Assembly: GCA_943354045.1 (NCBI GenBank)
Contig: CALRBF010000004.1
Coordinates: 1-64,000, forward strand
Length of the DNA: 64,000 nucleotides
Source: Parcubacteria group bacterium
GTDB taxonomy: Bacteria > Patescibacteria > Paceibacteria > SW-4-49-11
Direction of reading: 5' to 3'
Of this stretch, positions 1 to 8,221 are shown piece by piece. The stretch's first letter is position 1. Each line of letters begins with the position of its first letter. A program made the position numbers and the translations under genes. A model generated the notes under the pieces. The model was not told the DNA's origin and made no database searches. It was given only the letters and a program-made list of their open reading frames with translations.

Positions 1-156
1 ACAGTAGATTTAAATTATAGTGATGCAATTAATTTGGGACTAGGAAAATATGACATAAAAGCACAGCTAAATGCTGGGGGTATTAATAGTGATGAGGCAA
101 CTTGTGGGTCAATAAATAGTTTAGGAAATAGAACTATTCGAGAAGTTGCGAAGTAA
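1..156 (+). CDS. C-terminal end of an unidentified protein (cut by window start)
   Basis: The first frame is open from base 1 for 51 codons and ends in TAA. The visible tail is rich in Asn, Gly and Ser with one Cys (near NSDEATCGSIN), which resembles the end of an extracellular or repeat-type protein more than an enzyme. It has no C-terminal membrane anchor. A hairpin with a T-run follows, consistent with the end of a transcript. I do not recognise the family. The 5' part lies outside the window. Confidence 0.6.
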   Translation, partial: TVDLNYSDAINLGLGKYDIKAQLNAGGINSDEATCGSINSLGNRTIREVAK

Positions 157-242
157 GTGAATAAGATGAGATACATCGTAGACAGGTTTTGATAGAGGTG
201 ATCTTATAGTCGTATATGTTGTCTTAACAAAAGAATTATTAT

Positions 243-276
243 TTTTGCCCCCCCCTCCAAAGGAGGACAATTTTTG
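243..276 (+). terminator. Probable Rho-independent terminator
   Basis: The stem CCTCC (254-258) pairs with GGAGG (262-266) around a 3-base loop. It is flanked by a run of eight C on the left and ACAATTTTTG on the right. The T-run is short and interrupted, so strength is uncertain. It sits between the partial gene and the sppA promoter. Confidence 0.5.
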
Positions 277-354
277 TACTAAGCTACGTTTGGTATAGTA
301 GTAATATTATAATATCTCTTTTGTCTATACGATCTCCTCATCTCATACACATTC

Positions 355-382
355 TTGACTCTCCCCCCAACTTTGCTATACT
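355..382 (+). promoter_or_regulatory. Promoter of the SppA-like protease gene
   Basis: TTGACT (355-360), 16 bases, TATACT (377-382). A second TATAAT lies at 383-388. Transcription would start near 389, giving a leader of about 23 bases before the ATG at 412. Confidence 0.7.
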
Positions 383-411
383 TATAATATAAATCTTAAT
401 ATAAATATAAT

Positions 412-1545
412 ATGGAAAATACTCAGCCTGTATCAAATTTACAGGTAACAAAAAAAAGACGATTTCCTAAATTTTTGACTTCGGGGTGGTTTATCATTTT
501 AACATGTATTGTCTTAGTAGTAATTTGGGTGATTATTAGCATACAGTCTGCTACGGGTGAGCTTTTGGGTATGGGAAATGCTAAAGGCGATAATACTGAA
601 TTAGTTTATGATTATTATAAAGGAGATAAAGAATCAAATATTAAGGTAGCTAGATTGGAATTAAATGGGCCTATTATAGGCAGTGGAGGAGATGAGCCTC
701 TCGCTTTCTTGTCTCCAGGAGGAATTGATGGTAAATATGTATCTTCTCAATTGGACAAGTTATCTCAAGATAAAGATATTAAAGCTGTTCTGATTGATCT
801 TACTACTCCTGGGGGAGATCCTTGGGGTTCTAGTGATATAGCTGATGCTATTGAGTTCTATCAAAGGAAAACTAATCAAAAAGTTTATGTTTTTGTAAAT
901 GAATTGTCGGCTTCAGGAGGTGCTTGGGCCTCTGCACCAGCTGCTACTATTATTGCTAGCCCAATAGCTATATTGGGTAGTGTAGGAGTTGCAGGGGGAT
1001 ATGCTCCTAAATTTACTAATATTACATCCTATTCTCAAGGAGTTTTGGGATCTTCTGTTGATGCTGATATTGCATTTACTCCTCTTTATAGAGGTAAATG
1101 TAAACAGCCAGATAATGAGCTCAATATTTCCGACGAGTATATAAAAAACTGTATTGATCCGGATTTAGATGGACTTTACTCAGCTTTTGTAGATCATATC
1201 AGTAAATATAATCAAATTTCTCCCGAAATAATTCGTAATGAAATAGGGGCTAGAGTTTTCTTCGGAAATTCTGCTGAGGCTAAAAAATATGGCCTTGTAG
1301 ACCAAGTAGGAAATGAAGAGTTTGCTATACAATTAATTAATCAGGAGTTAAATCAAGGTAATCCAATTCAAATTGTCAATGTATCAGAATATACTGGAGG
1401 ACTATTAGAAGCATTATTTGGATCTGTTTTACATTTATCCAAAACTAAAGCTTCACTTGCCCATACTTCATTTTGTCAATCTAATACCCCTTTATTATTA
1501 TATGGAGACATAAATCAAATTCGCACTAGTATTTGTAAAGAATAG
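412..1545 (+). CDS. sppA: SppA-like membrane serine peptidase (S49, ClpP fold)
   Basis: This is a 377-residue protein with one N-terminal membrane segment (about residues 25-47) and a long extracytoplasmic domain of the S49 signal-peptide-peptidase type. The nucleophile region is ASGGAW, preceded by VFVNELS and followed by the family-typical PIAILGSVGV. GARVFFGNSAEAKKYGLVDQVG matches the conserved helix late in the fold. Family members cut residual signal peptides or membrane-bound peptides using a Ser-Lys dyad; the lysine cannot be assigned by eye. Length fits the short, single-domain class rather than the duplicated E. coli enzyme. Four cysteines in the C-terminal half could form disulfides outside the cell. 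It has its own promoter and stands alone ahead of nusA. Confidence 0.85.
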   Translation: MENTQPVSNLQVTKKRRFPKFLTSGWFIILTCIVLVVIWVIISIQSATGELLGMGNAKGDNTELVYDYYKGDKESNIKVARLELNGPIIGSGGDEPLAFLSPGGIDGKYVSSQLDKLSQDKDIKAVLIDLTTPGGDPWGSSDIADAIEFYQRKTNQKVYVFVNELSASGGAWASAPAATIIASPIAILGSVGVAGGYAPKFTNITSYSQGVLGSSVDADIAFTPLYRGKCKQPDNELNISDEYIKNCIDPDLDGLYSAFVDHISKYNQISPEIIRNEIGARVFFGNSAEAKKYGLVDQVGNEEFAIQLINQELNQGNPIQIVNVSEYTGGLLEALFGSVLHLSKTKASLAHTSFCQSNTPLLLYGDINQIRTSICKE

Positions 1546-1600
1546 GTATATTGATATCATAATTAGGATAGAATATCTTAAGATGAAAGGGTATAATTAT

Positions 1601-1629
1601 TTGACAAAAATAAATAATATCGATATACT
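1601..1629 (+). promoter_or_regulatory. Promoter of nusA
   Basis: TTGACA (1601-1606), 17 bases, TATACT (1624-1629). The expected start near 1636 leaves an untranslated leader of about 90 bases that contains the hairpin at 1651-1692. Confidence 0.8.
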
Positions 1630-1650
1630 AATAATATATGAATGATAGTA

Positions 1651-1692
1651 AGATAGATCTGCTTTGAGATGAAGAGTAGGTCTATTTTATTT
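1651..1692 (+). promoter_or_regulatory. Terminator-like hairpin in the nusA leader
   Basis: ATAGATCT (1653-1660) pairs with AGGTCTAT (1678-1685) with one G-T wobble; two further pairs are possible outside. It is followed by TTTATTT. The hairpin lies downstream of the nusA promoter and upstream of its ATG, so it could act as an attenuator rather than as the end of the previous gene. Confidence 0.45.
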
Positions 1693-1725
1693 CATAGGGC
1701 AAGATAATAAGATAAGAATATCAGT

Positions 1726-2994
1726 ATGTTAGATGCAAAACAATTTGCCTTTGCCATTACCCAAATTGCAGAGGAGAAAAATATTCCAGAAGAGAAAATC
1801 ATTGAGGTGATAGAAACAGCTATTGCTGCTGCCTATAAAAAGGATTATGGGGAAAAAAGCCAAATTATTAAATCTCAATTAAATAGAGATTCTGGTGTGT
1901 TTTCTATTTTTCAATATAAGACGGTGGTAGATGTTGATGAAGAAGGATATATTATTCTCAAAGATAATCAGACTGCTGAAGAATTAGGGCAAGAACAGGA
2001 AGAAAGTGAAGATGGTATTCGAAAAATTCGATTTAATCCAGATAGACATATTTCTCTTACTGATGCGCAGGCGATTCAGTCCGATATCAAAGAAGGGGAG
2101 GAAATTGTAGAGGAATTAGAGCCAAAGGAAGAGTTTGGTCGTATTGCAGCTCAAACAGCAAAGCAAGTGTTAATGCAAAAAATTCGAGAAATTGAGCGAG
2201 CTACCGCTTTTGAAGTATATAAAGATAGAGTGGGAGAAATTATTGTTGGAACTGTTCAGAGAATGGACCGTGGTATTGTATTTGTTGATCTTGGAAAGGG
2301 TGTTGGGTTATTATTCCCATCAGAGCAAGTATATGCAGATAATTATCGTATTGGAAGTAGATATAAATTCTTAATTCAAAATGTTGAGACTACTGATCGC
2401 GATCCTAATATTGTATTATCTCGCCGAAGTACAGATTTTGTGAAAACATTATTTGCTCTAGAGGTACCTGAAATTTTCTCAGGTACAGTTGAGATTGTAG
2501 CTATTGCCCGAGATGCTGGTGTGAGAACAAAATTAGCAGTAAAAGCTAAAGGAGATGGTATTGATCCGGTTGGTGCATGTGTAGGACAAAGAGGTACTAG
2601 AGTGCAATCTGTTATCAATGAACTTGGTGGAGAAAAAATAGATATTATTGAATATTCTGAAAAATTAGAAGATTTCATTAAAGCTGCTATTGCTCCCGCT
2701 CAAGTTGAATCTATCACTATTGATGAGGAGAATCATCAGGTAAAAGTTATTGTACCTCAAGATCAATTATCTCTTGCTATTGGAGGATCAGGACAAAATG
2801 TCCGATTAGCTTCTAGGCTTACAGGATATGATATTAATTTGAATCCTGATACAAAAGATGAGACCAAACCAGCTCCAGTCGCAGAAGTTGCTTCAGAAGA
2901 AATAGTTGAGTCAAAAGAGGAGATAATTTCTACAGAAGAAAATACTGAAATAGTGGAGATTCCTGCTCAGACTGAGGAATTAACTACAGAATAA
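1726..2994 (+). CDS. nusA: Transcription termination/antitermination factor NusA
   Basis: NusA binds RNA polymerase and nascent RNA and tunes pausing, termination and antitermination. The 422-residue protein shows the N-terminal polymerase-binding domain, an S1 domain beginning near GEIIVGTVQRMDRGIVFVDLG (about 165-235), and tandem KH domains with VGQRGTRVQSVINEL and IGGSGQNVRLASRLTGYDI. After about residue 375 it ends in a glutamate-rich acidic tail instead of the Helix-hairpin-Helix repeats of E. coli NusA. It has its own promoter and a structured leader. The usual neighbours rimP and infB are absent; ppa follows after 48 bases. Confidence 0.95.
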   Translation: MLDAKQFAFAITQIAEEKNIPEEKIIEVIETAIAAAYKKDYGEKSQIIKSQLNRDSGVFSIFQYKTVVDVDEEGYIILKDNQTAEELGQEQEESEDGIRKIRFNPDRHISLTDAQAIQSDIKEGEEIVEELEPKEEFGRIAAQTAKQVLMQKIREIERATAFEVYKDRVGEIIVGTVQRMDRGIVFVDLGKGVGLLFPSEQVYADNYRIGSRYKFLIQNVETTDRDPNIVLSRRSTDFVKTLFALEVPEIFSGTVEIVAIARDAGVRTKLAVKAKGDGIDPVGACVGQRGTRVQSVINELGGEKIDIIEYSEKLEDFIKAAIAPAQVESITIDEENHQVKVIVPQDQLSLAIGGSGQNVRLASRLTGYDINLNPDTKDETKPAPVAEVASEEIVESKEEIISTEENTEIVEIPAQTEELTTE

Positions 2995-3042
2995 TCTAAA
3001 AATCCTAAATAATTAATAGAATTAGTTTTAATTAATATACAT

Positions 3043-3579
3043 ATGAATCTATATACTGATGTTCCAAGATTAGAGTCTTTACCAGAGGAATTCAATGTAG
3101 TAATTGATATTGCTATGAATTCTACCTCAAAATTTGAATATGATGAAAAAGGAGGATACTTTAAGTTAGATAGAACGTTATACTCTCCTTTGATTTATCC
3201 TTTTGAATATGGTTTTGTACCACAAACTCATGGACAAGATGGAGATGCTTTAGATGTAATCTTACTTGCAACAAGGCCTACATTTTCTGGATGTGTAGTA
3301 AAGTCTAGAGCAGTAGGGGTGCTTAAAATGAGTGATGAGGCAGGAATTGATCATAAATTAATTTGTGCACCAGTAACAAAATTAGATCCCAGACTTTCTC
3401 ATATTCAGGATTTAGAAGATATTGAATCTCATCTCAAAAAAGAAATAGAATTATTCATGGCTGATTACAAAAAACTTGAGCCAGGAAAATATGAATTTGT
3501 AAAAATTGAAGGATTTGGAGATAAGTCAGAGGCACAAGCTATTTTAATTGCAGGAGCTGAGGCCTATGATAAAAAATAG
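3043..3579 (+). CDS. ppa: Inorganic pyrophosphatase, family I
   Basis: Hydrolyses pyrophosphate to phosphate in the cytoplasm, pulling tRNA charging and nucleic-acid synthesis forward. The 178-residue length is typical of the bacterial hexameric class. The signature is YGFVPQTHGQDGDALDVILL with the metal-binding D-x-D-x-x-D acidic residues, preceded by the YPFEYG substrate-binding segment. It is closely followed by a small membrane-protein gene and pheST, which fits a tRNA-synthetase-linked operon in which the phenylalanyl-tRNA reaction produces pyrophosphate. Confidence 0.95.
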   Translation: MNLYTDVPRLESLPEEFNVVIDIAMNSTSKFEYDEKGGYFKLDRTLYSPLIYPFEYGFVPQTHGQDGDALDVILLATRPTFSGCVVKSRAVGVLKMSDEAGIDHKLICAPVTKLDPRLSHIQDLEDIESHLKKEIELFMADYKKLEPGKYEFVKIEGFGDKSEAQAILIAGAEAYDKK

Positions 3580-3584
3580 ATAAT

Positions 3585-3965
3585 ATGACAAAGCTATTAT
3601 TGTGGCTGAATACAATATTACTCTTAGGTGGGCTGGGAGTGGTCTATTATATTATTGTTAAAACCAATCCTACTGAAGTAAATATAACATTTGTTTGGGG
3701 GCTTATTGCAAGTTTTAGTATCATTATCTGGTCTATTACAGCTTTTATAGGATATAGTGGGAGACTGTTTTTATTTCGGAATAAAACAAAAAGGCCAACA
3801 TATCTATTAATGCGATCAGAAAGACAAGCATTAATATTGGGTTTATTATTCGGACTCCATTTATCTTTACAAGGTTTTTTGCTTTGGAATGTATTTAATG
3901 CTACAATATTAACGATAGCAGTATTTGTTTTAGAATTTTTCTTTATTGCTCAAGAGACAAAATAA
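3585..3965 (+). CDS. Small multi-pass membrane protein of unknown function
   Basis: This 126-residue protein shows about four hydrophobic segments (roughly residues 5-25, 35-58, 84-103 and 105-122) and a central basic stretch (RNKTKRPTYLLMRSERQ) that would sit in the cytoplasm. It starts 5 bases after the ppa stop and ends 15 bases before pheS, so it is translated with these housekeeping genes. I do not recognise a family. It is real coding sequence by its spacing, uninterrupted frame and start context (T before ATG). Confidence 0.75.
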   Translation: MTKLLLWLNTILLLGGLGVVYYIIVKTNPTEVNITFVWGLIASFSIIIWSITAFIGYSGRLFLFRNKTKRPTYLLMRSERQALILGLLFGLHLSLQGFLLWNVFNATILTIAVFVLEFFFIAQETK

Positions 3966-3980
3966 TAGTAATAATAACAT

Positions 3981-4961
3981 ATGGCATCTATTGAATCAGT
4001 ACAAATAGAATATCAAAAAGATATTAAAAATAATTTAGAAATTAATGAGATAGAGCATAAGTATTTATCTCGTAAAGGATATATTGCAGAATTGTTCAAA
4101 GGGGTAAAAGATATTCTTCCAGAAGCTAAAGCAGAATATGGTCAAAAAGTAAATGAGCTAAAACAGAGTATTGAATCCTATATTACTGAACATAATTCAG
4201 CTCCTAAAATTGAATCTATTGACATACATCCTGTTAATATTACAGATATCAAATCTGAGTTAGGTAGTATATCTCCAATATCTTGGCTTATATTTCGTAT
4301 TCAGGATATTTTTGCAGAGATTGGATTTTCTGTGGCAACTGGTCCAGAACTTGAAACTGAGAAATATAACTTTGATGCTCTCAATATACCTAAGTCTCAC
4401 CCAGCACGAGATGTGTGGGATACTATTTGGGTTCAGAATCCAGCAGGAATAAAATCATTATTACGTACCCATACCTCACCAGTACAAGTCCATTATATGG
4501 AGTCACATAAGCCGCCTATTCGTATTATTGCTCCGGGTAAAGTATATCGTTATGAAGCAACAGATGCAACTCATGAGACAGTTTTTCATCAGGTAGAAGG
4601 TCTTATGATAGATACAAGTACTAGTATTGCAACCTTTAAAGCTATAATACAGTATTTTTTCAAGGAATTATTTCAACAAGAAATCAAAATTCGGCTACGT
4701 CCAAGCTATTTTCCCTTTACTGAACCAAGTTTTGAGATAGATATTTGGATAGAGGATCATTGGCTTGAAATCGCAGGTGCTGGAATGGTAAGTCGAGTAG
4801 TACTCAAAAATGGTGGGATTACAGACCCTCATATACAAGGTTTTGCCTTTGGATTTGGGGTTGAAAGACTCGCAATGATATTATATGGTATTGATGATAT
4901 TCGGCTTATTCACTCAGCAGATATACGATTTGCATCTCAATTAGGTAAAATACAATTATGA
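3981..4961 (+). CDS. pheS: Phenylalanyl-tRNA synthetase alpha subunit
   Basis: Catalytic subunit of the (alpha-beta)2 class II synthetase that charges tRNA-Phe. The 326-residue chain has an N-terminal coiled-coil arm (about 1-85) and the class II core with HPARDVWDTIWV, the motif 2 region PGKVYRYEATDATHETVFHQVEG and the motif 3 region GFAFGFGVERLAMILYG. It ends in TGA within an ATGA overlap with pheT, which implies translational coupling and shows that TGA is a stop codon here. Confidence 0.96.
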   Translation: MASIESVQIEYQKDIKNNLEINEIEHKYLSRKGYIAELFKGVKDILPEAKAEYGQKVNELKQSIESYITEHNSAPKIESIDIHPVNITDIKSELGSISPISWLIFRIQDIFAEIGFSVATGPELETEKYNFDALNIPKSHPARDVWDTIWVQNPAGIKSLLRTHTSPVQVHYMESHKPPIRIIAPGKVYRYEATDATHETVFHQVEGLMIDTSTSIATFKAIIQYFFKELFQQEIKIRLRPSYFPFTEPSFEIDIWIEDHWLEIAGAGMVSRVVLKNGGITDPHIQGFAFGFGVERLAMILYGIDDIRLIHSADIRFASQLGKIQL

Positions 4962-7252
4962 AAATACCATTCTCAACGCTTTTAGAATTTGTCCCTGAAT
5001 TAACGCAAACACCAGAACAAATAGCTGATCTAATTACTCTTAAAAGCTATGAAGTTGACTCGGTATATAATCCAGCTACCAGTCTTAATAATGTTGTGGT
5101 TGGGCATATCCAAGAAATACAGCCACATCCTAATGCAGATAAATTGCAAATAGTACAGGTTGCTGTAGGGAATGGAGAAGTGTTAACCATTGTATGTGGG
5201 GCAAAAAATATAGAATTGGGTCAAAAAGTTGCTATAGCCCGTATAGGTGCAACGCTACCAAATGGACTTAGTATACAGGCAGTGAAACTAAGAGGACAAG
5301 ATTCATTTGGTATGATTTGCTCAGCCCAAGAACTCGGTTTAGATGCAGGAGAGTCAAGTGGAGTATTAATATTACATCCTAATGCAACAGAGGGGAGGCC
5401 GGTATCAGAGGTATTGGGTCTTGATGAGGCAATTATTGATATTGATAATAAAGGCCTTGGAACTCGAGCTAGTGATTCCTCATCATTTTATGGAGTGGCT
5501 CGCGAAGTAGCACTTATTACAGAGAAGAAATTAAAACCTTTAGAATTAGCATCATTTCCTAAACAACAACTCAAACAACATATTCAAATTGAGACAAAAG
5601 CTTGTACCTATTATTCACTTTTATCTTTATCTGGATTAAGTAATTATAAATTTGATTCAAATGTATTGAGTAAGGGAGTTTATAGAGTGGATTTATATGT
5701 ACAGACCGGTACATTTAAATTAGATGATCGTATACATAAATTATTACAAGTATTAAATCAAAAATCTCATCATCCTGCTGTTGATCTGGGTAACTTTATT
5801 TTATTTGAAATTGGGCAACCTGTACATATTTTTGATGCAGAGAAAATTAAAGGAGATACTTTAACTATAAGAGAAGCAAAAAAAGGGGAAACTCTGCTGA
5901 CTATTCATAAGACAGAAATTGTATTAGAAAAAGGTGATATCGTTATTTGTGATGAAGATCAAATTATTGCTTTAGCGGGAATTATTGGCGGGGCTGCTGC
6001 CGCTGTGGGAGATGGAACTACTCAAGTTTTGATAGAAAGTGCTCACTTTGATGCAGAGCGAATTCGTAAAACAGCGAGAAGATTGAAATTATTAACGGAA
6101 TCCGCTAGGCGTTTTGAGCGAAATATACCCGTAGAATTAGCTGATATTGCAATGCAACGTATTATTCACTTGGTAACACAATCAGGACTTGGAGTACTGG
6201 GTTATAGTCATAAGGGGCATAATATAACTAATCATAAAGCAGTTACTCTGGATTATGATTATGTACGACATTATATTGGAGTAGATATTCCAGATGACAA
6301 TATTAATGCTTTTCTGCAAGCTTTGCAAGTACATGTCAAGAAACCATTTGGGTCACATCAATATCATCTTACAGCACCCTATTGGAGATTGGATTTGAAT
6401 ACCCCTGAAGAATATATAGAAGAAATAGCTCGACTCTATGGATATGATATGATTCCAGCTACATTGAATATTGAAAAAATCAATCCAACTATTAATTCAT
6501 TATTTGCATTTAAACGAATAATATCAGAAACTTTAGCTAAAATTGGATATACAGAAATTATTACATATCCCTACTCGCTTGAGGGTGATCTCAAGCTAAT
6601 TAACCCTGTAGATGAGTCCAAACCGTATTTACGAAAAAGTTTAACGCGGTCTCTGGCTGATGCTATTATATTAAATCAAAATTATCGAGATAAGTTGAAA
6701 TTATTTGAGATAAGTCATGTATTTACTGCGGAACAACATTTGCATTTGAGTATGGCCTTTTGGGATAAGTATAAAACATCCACTGAGAATATAAATCAAG
6801 CTTATCATGATTTATATATAATTATTGCTCAATTAGGATTTGATAATAATCAGTTTAAAACACAAGTTAGTGATAGTAGTCATATAATCACTTATACTGA
6901 GCGGCCAATTGGTTGGATTCATGCGCAAGATTTAGTAATTGAATTAGATATGACAGTATTGGCAGAAATTCTTATTCCTATTACAGAAAAATATATTCCT
7001 ATTCCTAAATACCCTTCAGTAAAAAGAGACATTACCATTGCTGTTTCTCCCAATATATCTTCTCAAGAAATCTATAATACTATTCAATCTTTAGTCTCAA
7101 AACGCTGTGAATATATTGGATTTAGGGATGTATTTGTAACAGAAATCGCTATAAAATATACATTTCATTTGGAATTCCGAGATCTCGAGCAATCCCTATC
7201 AGATGAAGATGTCAATGCTGAAATAGCTATTATTGAAAAGCATTTTAATTAA
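4958..7252 (+). CDS. pheT: Phenylalanyl-tRNA synthetase beta subunit
   Basis: Partner of PheS: it binds tRNA-Phe and edits mischarged tyrosine. The 764-residue protein shows the N-terminal tRNA-binding OB domain (about 40-150, HPNADKLQIVQVAVG), the B3/B4 editing region, B5, the inactive class II-like core and the C-terminal ferredoxin-fold anticodon-binding domain (YPSVKRDITIAVSPNISSQEI onward). All standard modules are recognisable. Its start overlaps the pheS stop by four bases. Confidence 0.95.
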   Translation: MKIPFSTLLEFVPELTQTPEQIADLITLKSYEVDSVYNPATSLNNVVVGHIQEIQPHPNADKLQIVQVAVGNGEVLTIVCGAKNIELGQKVAIARIGATLPNGLSIQAVKLRGQDSFGMICSAQELGLDAGESSGVLILHPNATEGRPVSEVLGLDEAIIDIDNKGLGTRASDSSSFYGVAREVALITEKKLKPLELASFPKQQLKQHIQIETKACTYYSLLSLSGLSNYKFDSNVLSKGVYRVDLYVQTGTFKLDDRIHKLLQVLNQKSHHPAVDLGNFILFEIGQPVHIFDAEKIKGDTLTIREAKKGETLLTIHKTEIVLEKGDIVICDEDQIIALAGIIGGAAAAVGDGTTQVLIESAHFDAERIRKTARRLKLLTESARRFERNIPVELADIAMQRIIHLVTQSGLGVLGYSHKGHNITNHKAVTLDYDYVRHYIGVDIPDDNINAFLQALQVHVKKPFGSHQYHLTAPYWRLDLNTPEEYIEEIARLYGYDMIPATLNIEKINPTINSLFAFKRIISETLAKIGYTEIITYPYSLEGDLKLINPVDESKPYLRKSLTRSLADAIILNQNYRDKLKLFEISHVFTAEQHLHLSMAFWDKYKTSTENINQAYHDLYIIIAQLGFDNNQFKTQVSDSSHIITYTERPIGWIHAQDLVIELDMTVLAEILIPITEKYIPIPKYPSVKRDITIAVSPNISSQEIYNTIQSLVSKRCEYIGFRDVFVTEIAIKYTFHLEFRDLEQSLSDEDVNAEIAIIEKHFN

Positions 7253-7275
7253 GCTTTAAAAAAGAGCTGTTATTA

Positions 7276-7304
7276 TTGACAAAATGATAATAATGCAGTA
7301 TAAT
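7276..7304 (+). promoter_or_regulatory. Consensus promoter of the rplU operon
   Basis: TTGACA (7276-7281), 17 bases, TATAAT (7299-7304): an exact match to the sigma-70 consensus. The start near 7311 leaves about 22 bases before the rplU ATG. Confidence 0.85.
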
Positions 7305-7332
7305 AAGTCCTAGTGTTAAATAAGTAGTGTAT

Positions 7333-7647
7333 ATGTTTGCAATTATTCGTACCGGAGGAAAGCAGTATCCAGTTGAAAAAGGAACTATTCTTAGAATTGA
7401 AAAGCTTCATTCTGAAGAGGGTTCAGAAATTGTATTTGATGAAGTATTATTAATTAATAATGACTCAGATATTACTTTAGGAAATCCTACAGTAGCTAAG
7501 GCTAAAGTTAAAGGTAAAGTCTTAACTCAAGGACGAGGAAAAAAGCAAATTATTTTTAAATATAAGAATAAAACTCGATATAGTGTTAAAAATGGACATC
7601 GACAACCATTTACAGAAGTAGAAATTACTGATATTAGTGTAAAATAA
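7333..7647 (+). CDS. rplU: Ribosomal protein L21
   Basis: Large-subunit protein that binds domain II of 23S rRNA. The family start MFAIIRTGGKQYPVEKG fixes the ATG at 7333; an in-frame GTG six bases upstream is not needed. The C-terminal basic motif GRGKKQIIFKYKNKTRYSVKNGHRQ is the known RNA-binding end. The usual partner rpmA (L27) is not adjacent; a NifU-type gene follows after 15 bases. Confidence 0.95.
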   Translation: MFAIIRTGGKQYPVEKGTILRIEKLHSEEGSEIVFDEVLLINNDSDITLGNPTVAKAKVKGKVLTQGRGKKQIIFKYKNKTRYSVKNGHRQPFTEVEITDISVK

Positions 7648-7662
7648 TATAATTGTATTCCT

Positions 7663-7926
7663 GTGGATACATATACAAAAATAGAAGCAGTATTAGAAGA
7701 AATTCGCCCAATGTTAGAATTAGATGGTGGAGGAGTTGAGATTGAGTCTTTTGAAAATGGTGATTTAACATTACATTTATTAGGAGCTTGCTCGGGATGT
7801 CCTATGTCCTCTATGACATTTGGTGTGGTGGTTGAGAGTAGGCTAAAAGAAGTATGTGGTGACAAAATCAAAAATATATATTATACTCAAGATAGTACAG
7901 AATATAATTATCATTTAAGTAAATAA
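7663..7926 (+). CDS. NifU C-terminal-type Fe-S scaffold protein
   Basis: An 87-residue stand-alone NifU/NfuA-type domain. The motif ACSGCPMSS contains the CxxC pair that holds a transient [4Fe-4S] cluster at a dimer interface for delivery to apoproteins. The preceding LELDGGGVEIESFENG is the family signature. It starts with GTG, the only non-ATG start I accept in the window. It is followed two bases later by a ferredoxin, an obvious candidate client. No IscS/SufS is in the window. Confidence 0.88.
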   Translation: MDTYTKIEAVLEEIRPMLELDGGGVEIESFENGDLTLHLLGACSGCPMSSMTFGVVVESRLKEVCGDKIKNIYYTQDSTEYNYHLSK

Positions 7927-7928
7927 AT

Positions 7929-8198
7929 ATGGCAATTAAAACATTAGCAATAGATAGAGATAAATGTATTGGAGCAGCTAGCTGTATTGCAGTATATTCT
8001 GATGTATTCGAAATTGATGCAGAAGGAAAAGCAGTATTAAAGTTAAAGGGAGATAAAACAACTTCAGATAAGACAGATATTAAAGCACTTGATGTAACAT
8101 CTGTGGATGATGATACTTTATTATTAGCAGCTCAATCCTGTCCTACGGCTGCTATTTCTCTATTTGATGAAACGGGAACTCAGATATATCCAGAATAA
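7929..8198 (+). CDS. Single-cluster ferredoxin with three cluster cysteines
   Basis: An 89-residue ferredoxin-fold protein. The cysteines fall as CIGAASC, then SCP about 66 residues later, i.e. C-x5-C...C-P. This resembles actinobacterial [3Fe-4S] ferredoxins, in which the second cysteine of the usual CxxCxxC is replaced. The segment VFEIDAEGKAVL and the C-terminal CPTAAISLFD are typical. A loop of about 20 residues between the halves is rich in Lys, Asp and Thr. It may carry a [3Fe-4S] cluster or a [4Fe-4S] cluster with a non-cysteine ligand. It is probably loaded by the NifU-type protein encoded just upstream. No electron partner is apparent in the window. Confidence 0.82.
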   Translation: MAIKTLAIDRDKCIGAASCIAVYSDVFEIDAEGKAVLKLKGDKTTSDKTDIKALDVTSVDDDTLLLAAQSCPTAAISLFDETGTQIYPE

Positions 8199-8221
8199 AT
8201 ATCTATTCAATACCCAAATAT

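Noticed and set aside
157..411. Small RNA or gene in the gap before sppA
   Set aside because: The only structure is a terminator-like hairpin and a promoter; frames are short and have no conserved look.
3500..4000. T-box leader ahead of pheST
   Set aside because: The gene before pheS is only 15 bases away, with no stem-loop or T-box consensus (TGGNACCGCG).
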